Of a DNA stretch of 64,000 nucleotides, positions 61,337-64,000 are shown piece after piece (positions within the stretch are counted from its first letter, which is position 1; every line of letters begins with the position of its first letter). Origin of the DNA: Oscillibacter valericigenes Sjm18-20 (GTDB taxonomy: Bacteria; Bacillota; Clostridia; Oscillospirales; Oscillospiraceae); the NCBI GenBank assembly GCA_000283575.1, contig AP012044.1, positions 1,798,001-1,862,000 of the forward strand, written 5' to 3'. Both the position numbers and the translations under genes were made by a program. The notes beneath the pieces were generated by a model. The model had not been told where the DNA came from, searched no databases, and saw only the letters and a list, made by a program, of their open reading frames with translations.

Positions 61337-61981
61337 ATGATGACAAAGAAATTGACAAGCTTGGCTTTGGCACTGGTCATGTGCCTGTCCCTATACATTC
61401 CGGCGTTTGCCTTAGATAATTCTCCTGACTCGAACCCAGAAGTGAGGGTTGTAAACCATTCGGATAGTATTACTGCGCAAGAACTCCAAGAAATTGTTTC
61501 TTCCACCAGTGCCTATTTGACGTTAAAAGATGGTACAGCTGTGCCTGTTGACTCCGTTGTGACTGTTGAAGACATTGCTGCACCTGACGTGTCACCTAAT
61601 CAAAACTCTTATAAGGTTACATTAAGTGCAACTGCTTCAAGTGATAAAATCGTTTCTGATAGCGCTGAAAAGAATGGCTCTGTCACTGCTTCCGCTACTT
61701 TGGAATTAATTTGGGTAGATGGTCCCGAACTTGATAATGTTATTAAAAAAGTGTCGGGTACACTGAACGTTGTTAAGGGAACAGTATCAGAGGCCACTGT
61801 TCGATATGGAATTGGATGGGTTTCGGCCTTGCAGTGGACTTCAAAGGATGTGACGGGTAAAACTTCTTTCTCCTATAGTCCTAACTTAACGGTTCAATGC
61901 CCGAAAGCTGATTACAGTATCGTGTTTGAAGAGGCTATGGTAGCGATGTCCTTGAGCGTATCTTCGTCTGTATTCCAATAA
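61337..61981 (+). CDS. Secreted hypothetical protein
   Basis: The 214-residue product has a clear signal peptide (residues 1-25, cleavage after PAFA). The mature part is Ser/Thr/Val-rich and predicted beta (EIVSSTSAYLTLKDGTAVPV; WVDGPELDNVIKKVSGTLNV; NLTVQCPKADYSIVFEEAMV). No cysteine pattern or anchor is seen, so it may be released. Codon use is AT-richer than the core genome. It lies alone between the IS3 element and a hairpin terminator. Confidence 0.75.
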   Translation: MMTKKLTSLALALVMCLSLYIPAFALDNSPDSNPEVRVVNHSDSITAQELQEIVSSTSAYLTLKDGTAVPVDSVVTVEDIAAPDVSPNQNSYKVTLSATASSDKIVSDSAEKNGSVTASATLELIWVDGPELDNVIKKVSGTLNVVKGTVSEATVRYGIGWVSALQWTSKDVTGKTSFSYSPNLTVQCPKADYSIVFEEAMVAMSLSVSSSVFQ

Positions 61982-62000
61982 AATACTAATTTCTTTTGAT

Positions 62001-62052
62001 ATAACCGCTTCTGCCCGGCGACACTACTGAGTTGCAGGACAGAAGCGGTTAT
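62001..62052 (+). terminator. Hairpin after the secreted protein gene
   Basis: Perfect 13-bp stem ATAACCGCTTCTG / CAGAAGCGGTTAT with a 26-base loop, 20 bases after the stop. Confidence 0.7.
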
Positions 62053-62129
62053 GATATGATAATAAAAATTATGTATTTCCCATTGACATCTATATATGTC
62101 TGATGAACTTTAGTGAAAGGAGAGAAAGA

Positions 62130-62638
62130 ATGACGATTAAAAACGATTCTGTATATAATGCATTAATAAAAACACTGCTTCTAATTTTAGTGTTGTTTTT
62201 GGCCTCTACACCAGTTTTTTACTTGATGATATCTTCTAACGCTATTGGCCTGAATTCTGTTGCTTATGCTTATGTTTATGGAACCGCTCGGGTCCTTCGT
62301 TTTATAGTGGCCGTTGTAATTAGTTGTGTAATTCGTAAAAAGAATCGAAAGATTTTGGCCCAAAATGTATTGCTAAGGAAAAAATTTTCAAACTAATTCT
62401 TGGCTTTATTTGTGTTAGCATATTGCTGCATTTTAATAACATTACTTCTGAGATCTATTTTACCATCTCTCACACGATTGGCATCTATGATCTGGAGACT
62501 ACGCCTCTATTTCTGTCAGTTTTATGGGAACAATTATTTGCGGGTGACCTATATTGGAGTATTTTACTGGGCCTATCAATCGTGCTTTTTTATATGCCTG
62601 TAACCCGCAAAGCTCAAATGCACGGGAATAATGCATGA
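62130..62638 (+). pseudogene. Membrane protein split by a one-base frameshift
   Basis: The first frame (62130-62396, 88 residues: MTIKNDSVYNALIKTLLLIL) has two to three membrane helices and ends LLRKKFSN. The second (to 62638) has LILGFICVSILLHFNNITSE and LYWSILLGLSIVLFYM. Adding one A to the A6 run at 62379-62384 joins them smoothly (VLLRKK-IFKLILGFICV) into one protein of about 170 residues with five helices. Either the gene is broken or the assembly has a homopolymer error. AAAGGAG precedes ATG 62130. Confidence 0.68.
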
Positions 62639-62659
62639 AGGAGAATAGAACTTTTTTAA

Positions 62660-62702
62660 GCACGGGGTGCGTTACAAAATCATTTTGTAACGCACCCCGT
62701 GC
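62660..62702. repeat. Perfect 21-bp inverted repeat with one-base loop
   Basis: GCACGGGGTGCGTTACAAAAT, then C, then its exact reverse complement. No clear T-run follows on either side, so it is not an ordinary terminator. It may be a fold-back element, a recombination or transposon end, or a strong mRNA hairpin. Confidence 0.85.
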
Positions 62703-62751
62703 ACTTGATAATACTGCCTATTGGCCTGCTGCTTAAATTGAATACCATTCT

Positions 62752-62841
62752 TTATGCAAGCACCTCTTTAAATAAGTTCACAAACGGGGTAAAGTCGTTG
62801 TCGCCATACAGGCTGTCCACATTATTGTTGATAGCGAACAT
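62752..62841 (-). pseudogene. 3' end of an unknown minus-strand gene
   Basis: A 29-codon frame reads MFAINNNVDSLYGDNDFTPF then VNLFKEVLA and stop, a natural-looking C-terminus; in-frame TGA lies just upstream. No ribosome binding site is present. It ends beside another gene remnant at about 62841, suggesting a past junction between two unrelated genes. Confidence 0.42.
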
Positions 62842-63122
62842 GGGGGGAGTGCTTCATTGTTGACGCCGAAACTGGGAAAGTCATCGAGTTACCGGATATA
62901 AACACCGTTCCTGCACAGCTCGACGCTGAATCGCAACCAGCTGACAATCGCCCCGATCCCCATTTAAAGACAGTGGAATGGGTGAACGATACAACAATTT
63001 GCGTGGATTACCGCCGGAAAGCCAAGGAAGGCGAAAAAATAGTGTCTGGAACATATGAATATGATATTGTCAGCGGCGATATCGTGTCAAACACTTCCAA
63101 AATCAGTGATTCACCCGGCTAA
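62835..63122 (+). pseudogene. 3' end of an unknown secreted or WD40-like gene
   Basis: The frame without a start reads CFIVDAETGKVIELPDINTV, then VEWVNDTTICVDYRRKAKEG and GTYEYDIVSGDIVSNTSK. The alternation resembles beta-propeller or lipoprotein ends. A TAG stop precedes it at 62832. It is a 5'-truncated remnant, convergent on the remnant at 62752. Confidence 0.5.
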
Positions 63123-63179
63123 GCCGTTTGATTCTCGTATTGACAGCAAATCTAAGAGACACGGTAACACGTCAAATTT

Positions 63180-63224
63180 AAAAGCCCCTCATTCTACAAA
63201 GGTTTTCAAGAATGAGGGGCTTTT
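63180..63224. terminator. Terminator-type hairpin
   Basis: AAAAGCCCCTCATTC...GAATGAGGGGCTTTT, 15-bp perfect stem, T4 at the 3' side. It follows the remnant gene and precedes the IS110 noncoding region. Confidence 0.82.
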
Positions 63225-63239
63225 CCCGTATTCAGTTTG

Positions 63240-63565
63240 CCTTATGAGGTGGGCTCACAATTTGTCCTTGTGACTTCCTGCCTTTAAGCGGGAGGCGCTT
63301 TTGGTACTATAAAAAGCGTAAGTGTAGGACGCCGACGGGCGTTTCACATTTGCGCTTATTCTTTTACAATAAGGGAAGTAATTGGTTTGGCGTGGCGCTT
63401 TATGGAGCGAAGCCTCCGGCAACAAAACTGTCAGCCATCCCTTGTTGTAAACATTCGATTAGGCAGGTTGAAACCCATACGGGCTTTCGTGTAACGAACC
63501 AAACTGAATCGCAATAAGTGCAGATGGGATTACAATTACAAAACAATCATTCAGGAGGGTTCAAC
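63240..63565 (+). ncRNA. Noncoding IS110 end, candidate bridge RNA region
   Basis: The 326 bases before the transposase contain no ORF but a hairpin AAGCG...GCGCTT (63314-63357) with inner GACGCC/GGGCGT pairing, plus smaller stems at 63284-63298 and about 63390-63420. In IS110-family elements the noncoding end encodes a bridge RNA that directs recombination. Boundaries are unknown and the assignment is inference from position. Confidence 0.45.
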
Positions 63566-64000
63566 ATGACAAGCGTAGGCATTGATGTATCAAAAGGCAA
63601 GAGCACCGTCTGTATTCTCAGGCCATACGGAGAAGTGGTTGCTTCCCCATATGAAATACAGCACACCGAACCGGAGCTTCGTGCATTGGTATCCCATATT
63701 CAATCCATAGAAGGAGAAGTCAGAATTGTAATGGAGGCTACTGGAGCATACCATTTGCCGCTGCTTTCCAGTTTCAAAGATGCAGGCATGTTTGTGAGTG
63801 TAATCAATCCATTGGCAATGAAAAAGTATGCTTCAACAGCAATACGCAAAGGCAAAACGGATAAATTGGATTCTGTCCGTATCGCGAACTATGGAATTGA
63901 TCACTGGTTTAAGCTCGCGGACTACACGTTGCCAGATGAGTTATATGCGCAGCTTAGGCTCCTGGGGCGGCAATATGCACACTACATTACAATCCGTATT
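63566..64000 (+). CDS. IS110-family transposase, 3' end outside window
   Basis: The visible 145 residues (MTSVGIDVSKGKSTVCILRP...) have the RuvC-like DEDD fold start: VGIDVSKGKS (first Asp), VMEATGAYHLPLLSSF (Glu), and NPLAMKKYASTAIRKGKTDKLDSVRIA (later Asp residues, split). GGAGGGT precedes ATG 63566. The C-terminal Tnp_20 serine domain lies beyond the window. The element looks intact so far. Confidence 0.93.
   Translation, partial: MTSVGIDVSKGKSTVCILRPYGEVVASPYEIQHTEPELRALVSHIQSIEGEVRIVMEATGAYHLPLLSSFKDAGMFVSVINPLAMKKYASTAIRKGKTDKLDSVRIANYGIDHWFKLADYTLPDELYAQLRLLGRQYAHYITIRI

Noticed and set aside
62001..62702. CRISPR-like or attC-like repeat array
   Set aside because: Only single palindromes occur; there is no regularly spaced repeat series and no cas or integron integrase gene in view.

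Overview
The window comes from a GC-rich (roughly 55-60 %) Bacillota genome, most likely a gut clostridium of the Oscillospiraceae/Flavonifractor type. Evidence: PolC-type polymerase, IreB, a MazF next to alr, a glmS ribozyme, a Phe T-box, a yjdF riboswitch, DUF421/DUF4363 proteins and the order pyrH-frr-uppS-cdsA-dxr-rseP-ispG-polC. The species assignment is inference. No rRNA, tRNA or CRISPR array was seen.

Region 1 (1-8.25 kb) is the 3' part of a contractile-tail element: sheath, tube, chaperone-like protein, a short low-complexity protein, LysM protein, hub, spike, gp25-like wedge, baseplate J and YmfQ-like protein, then coiled-coil membrane protein, two small membrane proteins and a CHAP lysin. 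A long tape-measure gene and a tail fibre gene are both absent between sheath and lysin, so this may be a minimal tail-like particle. It ends at a strong hairpin, followed by a convergent XRE regulator with an operator/promoter cluster.

Region 2 (8.6-54.2 kb) is mostly core chromosome: sodA, ireB, a T-box-controlled zinc-ribbon gene with pheS-pheT, a large lipoprotein, nnrD-lipoprotein-alr-mazF, nrdR, an XRE/membrane-protein pair, a PadR/membrane-protein pair, rplS, lepB-rbgA-rnhB-yraN, thrC, a phosphoesterase, tig-clpP-clpX-lon-engB (protein quality control), yjdF with its riboswitch, the pyrH-to-polC operon (UMP, ribosome recycling, undecaprenyl and isoprenoid synthesis, site-2 protease, replication), a TrkH/TrkA potassium system, nth, DUF4363-DUF421 and a ribozyme-controlled glmS. 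An IS256-type transposase scar lies at 21.6 kb.

Region 3 (54.3-64 kb) is an accessory insertion zone directly downstream of the glmS terminator, more AT-rich after 59.9 kb. Two nearly identical IS21-family elements in inverted orientation enclose a truncated relaxase and a second mobilization-type gene. An IS3-family element with an A AAA AAC slippery site, a small secreted protein, a frameshifted membrane protein, a perfect 21-bp palindrome, two decayed gene ends and the start of an IS110-family element follow. The IS110 transposase is preceded by a structured noncoding stretch that could encode a bridge RNA.
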